Below, piece by piece: positions 17,780 to 28,994 of a DNA stretch of 64,000 nucleotides (its first letter is position 1; every line of letters begins with the position of its first letter). This DNA is from Burkholderiales bacterium. Lineage in GTDB: Bacteria > Pseudomonadota > Gammaproteobacteria > Burkholderiales > Burkholderiaceae_C. Position numbers and translations under genes: made by a program. The stretch lies in the NCBI GenBank assembly GCA_016185015.1, contig JACPOI010000020.1:310001-374000 (forward strand). The letters run 5' to 3'. The notes under the pieces were generated by a model, which was given only the letters and a program-made list of their open reading frames with translations, was not told where the DNA came from and searched no databases.

Positions 17780-17974
17780 CTAGTCCTTGCGGGGTGGCTC
17801 GCTGCCGCCCTTGAGTTCGCGGGTGGCGGCGCGCAGGAAGTCCAGCTGCCTGCCGTAGTTGCGGCAGCCCACGCACATGTAGAGATGCAGGCGCAGCGGC
17901 AGGCGCTCACCCAGCGCAAGCGGGTGGTCCTGGGCCTCGGACATGAGGCGCGTGGCCTGCTTGCAGTTCAGCAT
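17780..17974 (-). CDS. Zinc-finger anti-sigma factor (zf-HC2/ZAS-like), short
   Basis: A 64-residue protein with the anti-sigma zinc motif H-x3-C-x2-C (HLYMCVGC) plus an N-terminal Cys. There is no transmembrane segment, so it would be a soluble anti-sigma factor. The ATG at 17974 is preceded by GGAG and overlaps the last seven bases of the sigma factor gene, giving translational coupling; the longer in-frame start at 18013 lies inside the sigma gene and lacks support. By analogy with other ECF/ZAS pairs it should bind and hold the upstream sigma factor, possibly releasing it on thiol oxidation or metal change, but that signal is inferred. Confidence 0.8.
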   Translation of the reverse strand: MLNCKQATRLMSEAQDHPLALGERLPLRLHLYMCVGCRNYGRQLDFLRAATRELKGGSEPPRKD

Positions 17975-18582
17975 GTTTTTTCTCCGCTGGTGAACCAGCC
18001 GCGTTCCAGGCACAGTCGCAGGGCGTTGCGCGCGCGGTGCAGGATGACGTTGCAGTTGCTCACCGTGATGCCCAGCTCCTGGCAGACCTCGGGCGTTTCG
18101 AAATCGAGGAACTCGCGCATCATGAAGACGCGCGCCGTGTTCTCGGGCAGATAGTTGAGGCAGACTTCGAACACGCCCCAGAAGTGCTGCTGGCGCAGCG
18201 CGGCTTCGGGGCTGCCCCAGTCGCGCGGGCGCGAGGCGGGTGTCCAGTGCGCGTTGTCCTTGAACAGGGTTTCAAAGGTCTGGTCCAGGCTTTCCTCGCC
18301 GTCCGAGAAGGACGAGATGTTGCTGCTGCGGCTCTGCTGGCGGATCACATCCACGATCTTGTTCTTGAGGATGCCGAAGACCCAGGTCTTGGCCTCGGAA
18401 CGGCCGGCGAACTGCCGGGCGTTGGCCAGCGCGGCCAGCAGGGCTTCCTGCACCGCGTCCTCGGCGGCTGCCGCGTCACGCAGCTGCAGGCGGGCGAAAC
18501 GCAACATGTCCGGGCGGATGGCGGCCAGGTGCTCGTTGGCGATGGGGTCGCGCGTTTGCGGGTGGGTGTCCATGGGCTCCAT
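17968..18582 (-). CDS. ECF-type RNA polymerase sigma factor
   Basis: About 204 residues, with region 2 near 25-95 (RDAAAAEDAVQEALLAAL; AKTWVFGILKNKIVD) and region 4 near 135-195 (YLPENTARVFMMREFLDFET; VSNCNVILHRARNALR). The linker between them is longer than usual and carries a W-P-E pattern (HWTPASRPRDWGSPEAAL) seen in a subgroup of proteobacterial ECF factors linked to soluble zinc anti-sigmas. The ATG at 18573 follows GGAG closely and is an alternative start. It is co-transcribed with the anti-sigma gene and follows tgt by 33 bases. I see no other target-gene clue. Confidence 0.9.
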   Translation of the reverse strand: MEPMDTHPQTRDPIANEHLAAIRPDMLRFARLQLRDAAAAEDAVQEALLAALANARQFAGRSEAKTWVFGILKNKIVDVIRQQSRSSNISSFSDGEESLDQTFETLFKDNAHWTPASRPRDWGSPEAALRQQHFWGVFEVCLNYLPENTARVFMMREFLDFETPEVCQELGITVSNCNVILHRARNALRLCLERGWFTSGEKTC

Positions 18583-18615
18583 CGGTCGCGCGTGGGGCCG
18601 GTTTTCTTACAGCGC

Positions 18616-19812
<1,197 letters not shown>

Positions 19813-19838
19813 TTAGGCCGGCACCCCAGGGCACGTGC

Positions 19839-20558
19839 TCAGAAGCGGTTTTGCTGCGCCTTCTTCTTCCAGACTTCCCAGGGCCGGCCCAGGTGCTCGT
19901 CGTTCATGTCCGAAGTGGCCTGGGCCTCTTCCGGCGTCAGGTAGTTGATCTCGCCCAGGCGCATGGCCTCGCTCTGCAGGCGGGCGTTGCTCTCGGTGTA
20001 GATGGCTCGGAACACCACCTGCTGGATGGAAAAACCCACCACCACATTGCCGTGCCCGCGCAGCAGCGCCACGGCCTGCTGGCCCAGGCTGGCGGCCAGG
20101 GCTTTGCCCAGCGCCTGGTTGCGGATCAGCAGGTCGCTGCTCTCGCCGGCCGTGTGCCGGATCTCGAACACCGGTACCTGCGCGCCCAGAAAACCGCTCA
20201 TGTGGCAGATCGGCCGCAGGCGCGCGCCCGTCACGCCAAAGGGGATGACGGCCGGCGAGTGGCTGTGGATCACCGCCATCACATCGGGGCGGCAACGGTA
20301 GATCTCGCTGTGGATGAAACGCTCCACATAGGTCTTGCGGCCGCGCTCGTCGTGCACATTGCCGTCCAGGTCGCAGGCCAAGATGTCGTCGGCCGTCACC
20401 AGGCCCGGTGCCATGCTGCGCGCGATCAGGAAACGGTCGGGCTGCTTGTCATGGCGCACGCTGATGTGGCCGAAGCCGTCGAGCACGCCTTCGTTGACGA
20501 GGATGTGGTTGGCGATGACGAGGTCGTCGATCAGCGCGGGGTTGGCGGTGGGGGTCAT
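19839..20558 (-). CDS. Class II aldolase/adducin family protein
   Basis: A 239-residue metal-dependent aldolase-fold protein. It shows the family's N-terminal GFGHISVR motif, the metal-binding HSHSPAV pair, ARLRPICHMSGFLG and RGHGNVV. Members include L-fuculose-phosphate aldolase, but many bacterial ones act on hydroxy acids or are decarboxylases. Lacking pathway genes, I do not name a substrate. AGGAG precedes the ATG at a good distance. It is divergent from a Bug-type solute receptor, a pairing that suggests uptake and catabolism of an organic acid. The two starts are separated by the structured element at 20632-20897. Confidence 0.88.
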   Translation of the reverse strand: MTPTANPALIDDLVIANHILVNEGVLDGFGHISVRHDKQPDRFLIARSMAPGLVTADDILACDLDGNVHDERGRKTYVERFIHSEIYRCRPDVMAVIHSHSPAVIPFGVTGARLRPICHMSGFLGAQVPVFEIRHTAGESSDLLIRNQALGKALAASLGQQAVALLRGHGNVVVGFSIQQVVFRAIYTESNARLQSEAMRLGEINYLTPEEAQATSDMNDEHLGRPWEVWKKKAQQNRF

Positions 20559-20631
20559 GTCGGGTCTCCTGGGCAGTCAGTGTTTTCCTGACTTGCATTG
20601 ATGATAAGTATGATTATCGTCATAAGATCTG

Positions 20632-20897
20632 GGGACTGCTCACACTAATTTCTCAAGTGCGAATGGGGTGCAAATGGTGCCAATCTAGGCGCGCGACGAA
20701 GCCCAGACTGGCCGTCTGGGTGAGGAGTGCAACAACGAGTGGCGCCATTTGCACCCCGTTCCCTTCGGGTTGCGGCCAAAAAGGCCATGCGGGGTGTTGC
20801 GCGGACTTGCCGGGGACTACCCCGGCGGCGCCCACGCGCCTACCGCATGGCCTTTTTGATCCGCAACGCATCTTGAGAAATTAGTGTGAGCAGTCCC
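20632..20897. repeat. 266-bp structured element with 26-bp terminal inverted repeats (MITE-like)
   Basis: The ends, 20632-20657 and 20872-20897, are perfect 26-bp inverted repeats (inner part ACTAATTTCTCAAG). Inside lie two long hairpins. The first has arms 20665-20681 and 20741-20757 (16 of 17 paired, the exception a G-T wobble) and encloses a smaller perfect hairpin at 20702-20720. The second has arms 20777-20792 and 20843-20858 (16 of 16), extended after a bulge by 20769-20775 pairing 20861-20867, and encloses a perfect hairpin GCCGGGG-ACTA-CCCCGGC at 20809-20826. No transposase gene is present and no clear target duplication is visible. It fills most of the 362-base gap between divergent genes. 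Short open frames inside are by-products of the symmetry. Confidence 0.75.
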
Positions 20898-20920
20898 ATG
20901 CAACAAGACGAGGAGACACC

Positions 20921-21889
20921 ATGAACATTCTGCATCGCATGTCCGCCGGCCTGGCGCTGGGGGCGGTTGTGCTCTCCCACGCCATGGCGCAGGGCTTCCC
21001 GCAACGCCCCATCCAGGTCATCGTGCCGGTGTCGGCCGGTGGCGGCACCGACGTGATGGCCCGCACCGTGGGCCAGAAGGTGGGCGAGCTGCTGGGCCAG
21101 CCCGTGGTGGTCGAGAACAAGACCGGCGCAGGCGGCAACATCGGCACCGAGTACGTGGCCAAGGCCAAGGCCGACGGCTACACCCTGCTGTTCACGCCCA
21201 ACACCATCGCCACCAACGTGGCGGTCTACCGCAAGCTGCCCTACGACCTGCTCAAGGACTTCCAGACCGTGGCCCTGGTCGGCCAGACCGACGTGGCGCT
21301 GGTGGTCAACAGCAATGTGAAGGCCAGCAGCGTCAAGGACTTCGTGGAGTTGGCGCGCAGCAAACCCGGCGCGCTCAACTACGGCTCGGCCGGGCTGGGC
21401 AGCTCGCAGCACCTGACGGCCGAATACTTCAACCAGCTCGCCGGCACCAGCTCCAACCACATCCCCTACAAGGGCCAGTCGCAGGCCATGAATGACCTCG
21501 TGGGCGGCCAGCTCGACTACATGTTCAGCCCGCTGCAGAACGCGCTGCCCTTCATCAAGCAGGGCCGCATCCGCGTGCTGGCCGTGGCCGCCAAGCAGCG
21601 CCACCGCGAGCTGCCCCAGACCCCCACGCTGATCGAATCCGGTTACCCCGGCGCCGAGGTCTCCAACTGGTTCGCGCTCTACGCCCCGGCTTCCACGCCG
21701 CCGGCCGTGGTCAAGCGCCTGCACGCCGCCTACACCCAGGTGCTCAAGCAGCCCGAGATGAAAGCCAAGCTCGAAGGCATGGGTTTCGACTTCGTCTTCC
21801 TCAACGCCGACCAGGCCACCGACTTCATGCGCTCCGAGCTCGTGCGCTGGTCGCGCGTGACGGCACACGCTGGCATCAAGGCCGAATAA
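20921..21889 (+). CDS. Bug-family tripartite tricarboxylate transporter receptor
   Basis: A 322-residue periplasmic binding protein with a signal peptide ending at SHAMA (about residue 23). The family hallmarks are the opening YPxRPI-like FPQRPIQVIVP, GGGTDVMAR, VENKTGAGGNIG, and LNYGSAGLGSSQHLTAE. Bug receptors are hugely expanded in Burkholderiales and bind carboxylates or similar small acids. Membrane TctA/TctB subunits are absent here, as is usual for orphan members. AGGAG (20911-20915) precedes the ATG. The right end of the 266-bp element is only 23 bases upstream, so the promoter must be within or beyond it. A hairpin terminator follows. Confidence 0.93.
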   Translation: MNILHRMSAGLALGAVVLSHAMAQGFPQRPIQVIVPVSAGGGTDVMARTVGQKVGELLGQPVVVENKTGAGGNIGTEYVAKAKADGYTLLFTPNTIATNVAVYRKLPYDLLKDFQTVALVGQTDVALVVNSNVKASSVKDFVELARSKPGALNYGSAGLGSSQHLTAEYFNQLAGTSSNHIPYKGQSQAMNDLVGGQLDYMFSPLQNALPFIKQGRIRVLAVAAKQRHRELPQTPTLIESGYPGAEVSNWFALYAPASTPPAVVKRLHAAYTQVLKQPEMKAKLEGMGFDFVFLNADQATDFMRSELVRWSRVTAHAGIKAE

Positions 21890-21911
21890 GCCTGCCGCTG
21901 CAGCGGTGTGA

Positions 21912-23171
<1,260 letters not shown>

Positions 23172-23192
23172 AGCGATCAGAGGAGAGTAGAC

Positions 23193-24029
23193 ATGAACCG
23201 CGTAGAGCGCCACGCCAGTTTCGGCGGCCGCCAGGAAGTCTGGAAACACACGTCCACCACCCTGGGCTGTGACATGAAGTTCGGCATCTACCTGCCGCCC
23301 GCCGCCGTCGAGGGCCAGCGCTGCCCCGTGCTGTATTACCTGGCCGGCCTGACCTGCAACGAACAGACCTTCATCACCAAGGCCGGCGCGCAGGAACACG
23401 CCGCCCGCTTGGGGCTAATCCTCGTCGCCCCCGACACCAGCCCGCGCGGCCCCGGCGTACCCAATGAAGACACGTACGACCTGGGCGAAGGCGCAGGCTT
23501 CTACCTCAACGCCACCCAGGCCCCCTGGGCCCAGCACTACCGCATGGCGGACTATGTGGCGCAAGAGCTGCCCGCGCTCATCGAGCAGAACTTCCCCGCC
23601 ACCGACGCGCGCGGCATCTTCGGCCACAGCATGGGCGGCCACGGCGCGCTCGTCACCGCGCTGCGCAACCCCGGCCGTTACCGCAGCGTCTCGGCCTTCG
23701 CCCCCGTGGTGGCACCCAGCCAGGTGCCCTGGGGCCAGAAGGCCTTCACGGCCTATCTGGGGGCAGACACCTCAGCTTGGAAGGAGTGGGATGCGGTGGA
23801 ACTGGTCGCCACCGCCACAGAGTGCCTGCCTATCCTGGTGGACCAGGGCGAGACCGATGAATTTTTGCGCAAGCAGTTGCGGCCTGAGTTGCTGGAAGAT
23901 GCTTGCAATGCGGCTGGTCATCCGCTGACGCTGCGTCGGCATGTGGGCTACGACCACAGCTATTACTTCATCGCGAGTGTCATGGCGGACCACTTTGCGC
24001 ATCATGCGCAGACTTTGGCCGTCAAATAG
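23193..24029 (+). CDS. fghA: S-formylglutathione hydrolase
   Basis: A 278-residue alpha/beta hydrolase (esterase D family) that releases formate and glutathione from S-formylglutathione. The nucleophile elbow GHSMGGHGA, the acid segment DQGETDEF and the catalytic His in YDHSYYF are all present. The oxyanion region YYLAGLTCNEQTF is typical. AGGAG precedes the ATG. It forms a two-gene formaldehyde-detoxification operon with frmA. After its stop, base composition drops into an AT-richer patch. Confidence 0.96.
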   Translation: MNRVERHASFGGRQEVWKHTSTTLGCDMKFGIYLPPAAVEGQRCPVLYYLAGLTCNEQTFITKAGAQEHAARLGLILVAPDTSPRGPGVPNEDTYDLGEGAGFYLNATQAPWAQHYRMADYVAQELPALIEQNFPATDARGIFGHSMGGHGALVTALRNPGRYRSVSAFAPVVAPSQVPWGQKAFTAYLGADTSAWKEWDAVELVATATECLPILVDQGETDEFLRKQLRPELLEDACNAAGHPLTLRRHVGYDHSYYFIASVMADHFAHHAQTLAVK

Positions 24030-24174
24030 AAAATTGCGGCCGTCCTCAAGCTTGGTAAACAGTCAATGTTTGGAAAAAAACACTTAGCGGAGAGTCCATC
24101 AACTGGTGAAGACCGCTTGATAGATGGCTCGATCAGGGCATCCTGATGGCGTCAGTTAGCGTACTCCACGGGAA

Positions 24175-24894
24175 TCAATCGACCCGCGGATCTACGACTG
24201 TCTTTAAAAAATCGATATCTTTTTCCCATGCCGGATAAGAAGAAATAAGGTCACTGAAACCACCGGCACGCCAGAGTTTAAAACCGCTATTAACTTCGTA
24301 AGTCAGGTAGCGGGTGCCGAATAGAACAACTAAATAGTTGCCCAAAAGGCCACCACCAAATAAATACTGTTTTCTTTCGGCGAGGCGAACTTGCGTAGCC
24401 AGATCCCAAACTTTGGCGATACTTATTGAGATGCCAAGCGGTGATGCAACTGGTTCAGGGGGCGAGACTGAAAACCCATAATCGCTAATGGGGGCGGCAA
24501 CGAACTTGCTATCGCTAAACAGTCTATGTGTTCGATACAGAGAACCATCAGGTTGTTTGGACTCGTAGAACGAGAACCCGCTCGAAGACTTCAGATCGTT
24601 GTCTAGCGCGGCGTGCGCATAGTTCCCCTCAACGAAGACTCCCTCAGATTTGACTTTGCTGGCATTCGGTATGGTTGTGTCTGACAGCGATAGATGCCGT
24701 ACATACAACATTCCGACCGCACAATAGATAAACGGGATTGACAATGAGACGAAGAAAACGCGGTTGGCCCAGATGCTTCCAAGCCGCACTCGCAAACGTC
24801 GTTGTATCAATACGCAGCCCCAGACATACGCAAACGGTAGAACGGCCAGCAGGATAAGTGCTGCAATGGTTAAAAGAAATAGAAGGATCGCCAT
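24175..24894 (-). CDS. Hypothetical membrane protein in an AT-richer, probably acquired patch
   Basis: A 239-residue protein with two hydrophobic segments at the N-terminus (about 3-26 and 44-62), then a soluble remainder with RYLTYEVNSGFKLW near residue 200. I do not recognise the family. Codon use is clearly AT-richer than its neighbours, and it lies between fghA and a relic of queA, both signs of recent gain. The soluble domain is likely periplasmic given its position after the second helix, but orientation is uncertain. Confidence 0.55.
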   Translation of the reverse strand: MAILLFLLTIAALILLAVLPFAYVWGCVLIQRRLRVRLGSIWANRVFFVSLSIPFIYCAVGMLYVRHLSLSDTTIPNASKVKSEGVFVEGNYAHAALDNDLKSSSGFSFYESKQPDGSLYRTHRLFSDSKFVAAPISDYGFSVSPPEPVASPLGISISIAKVWDLATQVRLAERKQYLFGGGLLGNYLVVLFGTRYLTYEVNSGFKLWRAGGFSDLISSYPAWEKDIDFLKTVVDPRVD

Positions 24895-24986
24895 CGTGCT
24901 CTACCTTGTAGACGTCAAACCTGTAGCGTGAGAGTGCATGCCTTCGTTCGAAACCTGACGGCGGCCAAGTCCAAGCCTCATCGATG

Positions 24987-25052
24987 ACCAGCAGGTCGGC
25001 CACCTTGAACTCGAAGCCTGGGGCGATGAAGATTTCTGTGCCGCCGCTGGCC
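24987..25052 (-). pseudogene. Short relic of a queA gene
   Basis: This 66-base stretch matches the queA interior at 25835-25900 with nine differences, mostly synonymous. On the minus strand it would encode ASGGTEIFIAPGFEFKVADL (QueA here has [20 protein letters not shown]). Similarity stops abruptly at both ends. It is a diverged partial copy rather than a recent tandem duplicate, and it marks the edge of the AT-rich patch. Confidence 0.75.
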
Positions 25053-25094
25053 AGAAAGCAGCCTGACTGTCGGGTCCGGGGCTATTCCCGTATC

Positions 25095-25589
25095 CTACCT
25101 AGGCTTGGCGTTGTGCACCGCGAACCAGCTGCTGATGAGGGCGCCGATCATCACCACGAGGGGGCCGGCAGTGTCGGCGATTGCGCGGGCGCTGCGCACG
25201 CCCCAGTGCTCAGTAGGCGTGGGGGACAAGGGAAGGTAGCCGCCCGCCGGAGCCATGTGGTCCGTGGGGTCGGCCAGGCCGGCTCCAGCCGGTGCGGCCA
25301 GGGCCGCCAGCACGGTGATCACCAGCCCGGTCAGCCCCAGCCATTCGCCCAGCCGCAGCCGCGCGACGAAGACCGTACCCAGGTGCAGGGCCAGCAGCAC
25401 GCCGATGGCGATGGCAGGCGCCAGCGCCAGGCGGGTCAGATAGCTGGTCACCAGCGCATACGCGCCGCCGATGCCCGCGGCGAGCGCGACCAGCGCGTAT
25501 CCAGCCGCGGCTCTTTTGAGCTTGGTTTGCGGCACCGCAGGCGGGGTGAACTCTGGGAGCTGGGAGGGGCGGAAGTCGGGGGTCAACAT
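25095..25589 (-). CDS. Hypothetical membrane protein
   Basis: A 164-residue protein with four probable transmembrane helices (about 27-50, 56-76, 84-102 and 138-156) after a Pro-rich N-terminus (LPEFTPPAVPQ). A loop with PTDHMAPAGGYLPLSPTPTEHWG separates the third and fourth helices (shown only as a landmark, split by PAGG). GC content is like the core genome. I recognise no family. It lies downstream of queA on the same strand with a 93-base gap, and between queA and the queA relic, so it may have come with the same rearrangement. Confidence 0.5.
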   Translation of the reverse strand: MLTPDFRPSQLPEFTPPAVPQTKLKRAAAGYALVALAAGIGGAYALVTSYLTRLALAPAIAIGVLLALHLGTVFVARLRLGEWLGLTGLVITVLAALAAPAGAGLADPTDHMAPAGGYLPLSPTPTEHWGVRSARAIADTAGPLVVMIGALISSWFAVHNAKPR

Positions 25590-25682
25590 GTCTGTTTGTA
25601 TATGCGAGCTGACGGCTGGATTCTACGGGCGCTTGCTGCAGGCCGGCCCTCGCCGCCAGTGGCGCAGCCGTAACAGTTGTGA

Positions 25683-26732
25683 CTAGGGCAATCGCTCCAG
25701 CAGCATCGCATCGCCATAACTGAAGAAGCGGTAGCGCTCGCTGATCGCATGCCGGTACAGCGCCATGATGTGTTCGTAGCCCGCGAAGGCGCTCACCAGC
25801 ATCATGAGAGTGGACTTGGGCAGATGGAAGTTGGTCACCAGCAGATCGGCCACCTGGAACTTGAAACCCGGGGTGATGAAGATCTCGGTGTCGCCGCTGG
25901 CCTGGCCCGTCTTGGCCCAGGATTCGAGCGTGCGGATGGTGGTGGTGCCCACGGCGACGATGCGGCCGCCCTTGGCCTTTGTCTCCGCAATCGCATGCTG
26001 CGTGGCGGCGGGCACCTCGTACCACTCGCGGTGCATGCGGTGCTCGGCCAGGTTCTCGGTCTTCACGGGGGAGAAAGTGCCGGCACCCACGTGCAGGGTG
26101 ACGCTGGCGCGCTTCACGCCACGCGCTTCCAGTGCGGCCAGCACGCCTTCGTCGAAGTGCAGGGCCGCGGTGGGCGCAGCGGCGGCGCCGGGTTTGGCGG
26201 CGAAGACGGTCTGGTAGCGCGCCACGTCGTCCGCGCTGTCGCCGTGCTCGATGTAGGGGGGCAGGGGCACGTGGCCGTTTTGCTCCATCAGCGCATGCGG
26301 CTCGTCGCTGAAGCGCAGGCGAAACAGTTGCCCCTCTTCATCGGGCCAGCGGCCCAGCAGTTCGGCGGTGTAGCCGCCCGTCATCTGCAGCACCGTGCCC
26401 GCCGCCGGCTTCTTGCTGACTTTCATGTGGGCCACCACCTCGTGGCCGGTCAGCACACGTTCGATCAGCAGTTCCAGCTTGCCGCCTGTGGGTTTCTCGC
26501 CGAAGAGACGCGCCTTCACCACCTTGGTGTCGTTGAAGACGAGCAGGTCGCCGGGCAAGAGCAGGCCGGGTAGCTCACGAAAGATGCGGTCCACCGGGGT
26601 GGCGGCGCGGCCGTCGAGCAGGCGCGAGGCGCTGCGTTCAGAAGCCGGATGCTGGGCAATGAGCTCGGGCGGGAGCTCGAAGTCGAAATCGCTGAGGGTG
26701 TGGGCGCGTGGGGCGCCGAATGAGACAGACAT
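25683..26732 (-). CDS. queA: S-adenosylmethionine:tRNA ribosyltransferase-isomerase
   Basis: A 349-residue enzyme that transfers and isomerises the ribosyl group of SAM onto preQ1 in tRNA, forming epoxyqueuosine. It has the family features [59 protein letters not shown] and the C-terminal [18 protein letters not shown] start at 26732 ([16 protein letters not shown]); the open extension to 26918 overlaps recG on the other strand. It is divergent from recG with 55 bases between starts, which must hold both promoters. Confidence 0.97.
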   Translation of the reverse strand: MSVSFGAPRAHTLSDFDFELPPELIAQHPASERSASRLLDGRAATPVDRIFRELPGLLLPGDLLVFNDTKVVKARLFGEKPTGGKLELLIERVLTGHEVVAHMKVSKKPAAGTVLQMTGGYTAELLGRWPDEEGQLFRLRFSDEPHALMEQNGHVPLPPYIEHGDSADDVARYQTVFAAKPGAAAAPTAALHFDEGVLAALEARGVKRASVTLHVGAGTFSPVKTENLAEHRMHREWYEVPAATQHAIAETKAKGGRIVAVGTTTIRTLESWAKTGQASGDTEIFITPGFKFQVADLLVTNFHLPKSTLMMLVSAFAGYEHIMALYRHAISERYRFFSYGDAMLLERLP

Positions 26733-26787
26733 GTGCTTGAGGGCTGGACAAACCCGTGCCAAGTGAAAGAGAAGGCAGAATTGTCCC

Positions 26788-28908
26788 ATGCCGACCAAGT
26801 CCACCGCACCCGCCAGGAAAAAAGCCGTGTCCGCGGCGGGCGAGGGGCCGGCGAAAGCGACGCCTGCCAAGAGCCTGCCGCAGAAGGCTCTGGAAAAGCT
26901 CAACCTGCGGCGCGACATCGACCTGGCCCTGCACCTGCCCCTGCGCTACGAGGACGAAACGCGCATCACCAAGCTGGCCGACGCGCGCGAGGGCGACACG
27001 GCGCAGATCGAGGCCGAGGTCACCGCCTGCGAGGTGGCCTACCGCCCGCGCCGCCAGCTGCTGGTGACGGTGAACGACGGCAGCGACACCTGCGTGCTGC
27101 GCTTCTTCAATTTCTACCCCTCGCAGCAGAAGGCCCTGGCCGTGGGCACGAAGATTCGCGCGCGCGGTGAACTGCGCGGCGGTTTCCTGGGCTGGACCAT
27201 GATGCACCCGCACACGCGGGCCGCCAGTGGCGAGCTGCCCACCGCGCTCACGCCCGTCTACCCCACGGTGGCCGGCCTGCCCCAGCCTTACCTGCGCAAG
27301 GCGGTGCTGGGCGGCCTGGCGCGGGCTGAGTTGTCCGACACTTTCCCGCCCGAGCTGGCGGCCGGGCTCAAATTCAAGCCGCTGTGGGACCTGCGCCAGG
27401 CCCTGACCTTCTTGCACCACCCCACGCCCGATGTCTCGCTGGCCCAGCTGGAGGACCACACGCACCCGGCCTGGTTGCGCCTGAAGGCCGAGGAGCTGCT
27501 GGCCCAGCAGCTGTCGCAACTGCAGTCGCGCCGCGAGCGCGAGCACCTGCGCGCGCCCGAGCTGCACACCCGCGGCGCGGGCGCGCTGCACGAGCGCCTG
27601 CTGGCCGCGCTGCCGTTTCAGCTGACCGCAGCGCAGCGCCGCGTGTGCACGGAGATTGCGCAAGACCTGGCCTTGCACAAACCGATGCACCGCCTGCTGC
27701 AGGGTGACGTGGGGTCCGGCAAGACGGTGGTGGCCGCACTGGCGGCCACGATCTGCATGGACGCGGGCTGGCAGTGCGCGCTGATGGCGCCCACCGAGAT
27801 CCTGGCCGACCAGCATTTCCGCAAGCTGGTGGGCTGGCTGGAGCCCTTGGGCGTGCGCGTGGCCTGGCTCACGGGCAGCCAGAAGAAGAAAGAGCGCAAC
27901 GAGATGCTGGGCCTGATCGAGCGCGGCGAGGCCGGCCTGGTGGTGGGCACGCACGCCGTCATCCAGGAACAGGTGCAGTTCAAGAACCTGGCGCTGGCCA
28001 TCATCGACGAGCAGCATAGGTTTGGTGTCGCCCAGCGCTTGGCCTTGCGCAGCAAGACCAACGGCGAGGACCTGGAGCCGCACATGTTGATGATGACGGC
28101 GACGCCCATTCCGCGAACCTTGGCGATGAGTTATTACGCGGACCTGGACGTTTCCACCATCGACGAGCTGCCCCCCGGGCGCAGCCCCATCGTGACCAAG
28201 GTGGTGTCCGAGCAGCGTCGCGACGAGGTGATCCAGCGCATCCGCGGCCAGCTGGAGCAGGGGCGGCAGGTCTATTGGGTCTGCCCGCTGATCGAGGAAA
28301 GCGAGATGCTGGACCTCACCAACGCCACAGAAACGCACGCCGAACTCAGCGCGGCGCTGCCGGGTGTTTTGGTGGGTCTGCTGCATTCGCGCATGCCGGT
28401 GGCCGAGAAGAAGGCGGTGATGTCGCTCTTCACGAGCGGACAGATGGGCGTACTGGTTAGCACCACGGCGATCGAGGTGGGGGTAGATGTGCCCAATGCC
28501 ACGCTCATGGTGATCGAGCATGCCGAACGTTTTGGCCTGTCGCAGCTGCACCAGCTGCGCGGGCGGGTGGGGCGCGGGGCGGCGGCGTCGGCCTGCGTGC
28601 TGCTGTATTCCACCGGCGATGCACCGCGCCTGGGAGAGACGGCGCGCGAGCGCCTGAAGGCGATGGCCGAGACCAGCGACGGCTTCGAGATCGCCCGGCG
28701 CGACCTGGACATCCGCGGGCCGGGTGAGTTCCTGGGGGCGCGCCAGTCGGGCGCGGCCCTGCTGCGTTTTGCCGACCTGGCGGAAGACAGCCACCTGCTG
28801 GCCTGGGCCCGCGAGGCGGCGCCCGTGATGCTGGACCGCCACCCGGACCTGGCCGAGCGCCATGTGATCCGCTGGCTGGGGAGTCGCACCAACTACCTGA
28901 AGGCGTAG
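26788..28908 (+). CDS. recG: ATP-dependent DNA helicase RecG
   Basis: A 706-residue helicase that reverses stalled forks and processes branched intermediates. An N-terminal wedge/OB domain (about 45-200) precedes two motor domains: Walker A GDVGSGKT at 306-313, DEQHRFGV as motif [13 protein letters not shown] as motif III, and [12 protein letters not shown] near the C-terminus as motif VI. It is slightly longer than the E. coli enzyme because of a Lys/Ala-rich N-terminal tail. The start at 26788 is the first ATG in frame. Confidence 0.97.
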   Translation: MPTKSTAPARKKAVSAAGEGPAKATPAKSLPQKALEKLNLRRDIDLALHLPLRYEDETRITKLADAREGDTAQIEAEVTACEVAYRPRRQLLVTVNDGSDTCVLRFFNFYPSQQKALAVGTKIRARGELRGGFLGWTMMHPHTRAASGELPTALTPVYPTVAGLPQPYLRKAVLGGLARAELSDTFPPELAAGLKFKPLWDLRQALTFLHHPTPDVSLAQLEDHTHPAWLRLKAEELLAQQLSQLQSRREREHLRAPELHTRGAGALHERLLAALPFQLTAAQRRVCTEIAQDLALHKPMHRLLQGDVGSGKTVVAALAATICMDAGWQCALMAPTEILADQHFRKLVGWLEPLGVRVAWLTGSQKKKERNEMLGLIERGEAGLVVGTHAVIQEQVQFKNLALAIIDEQHRFGVAQRLALRSKTNGEDLEPHMLMMTATPIPRTLAMSYYADLDVSTIDELPPGRSPIVTKVVSEQRRDEVIQRIRGQLEQGRQVYWVCPLIEESEMLDLTNATETHAELSAALPGVLVGLLHSRMPVAEKKAVMSLFTSGQMGVLVSTTAIEVGVDVPNATLMVIEHAERFGLSQLHQLRGRVGRGAAASACVLLYSTGDAPRLGETARERLKAMAETSDGFEIARRDLDIRGPGEFLGARQSGAALLRFADLAEDSHLLAWAREAAPVMLDRHPDLAERHVIRWLGSRTNYLKA

Positions 28909-28994
28909 TTGCAAATTTGTAGCATCCATGGCACGCCAGACGTGGCATGGCGGCCAATGTGAATTAGACTCCGGGCATACCTGGAACATCAGCG

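Noticed and set aside
20653-20884. Open frames of 72 and 75 codons on both strands inside the inverted-repeat element
   Set aside because: They lie almost wholly in paired arms, have no ribosome site and mirror each other, as expected for a palindromic element.
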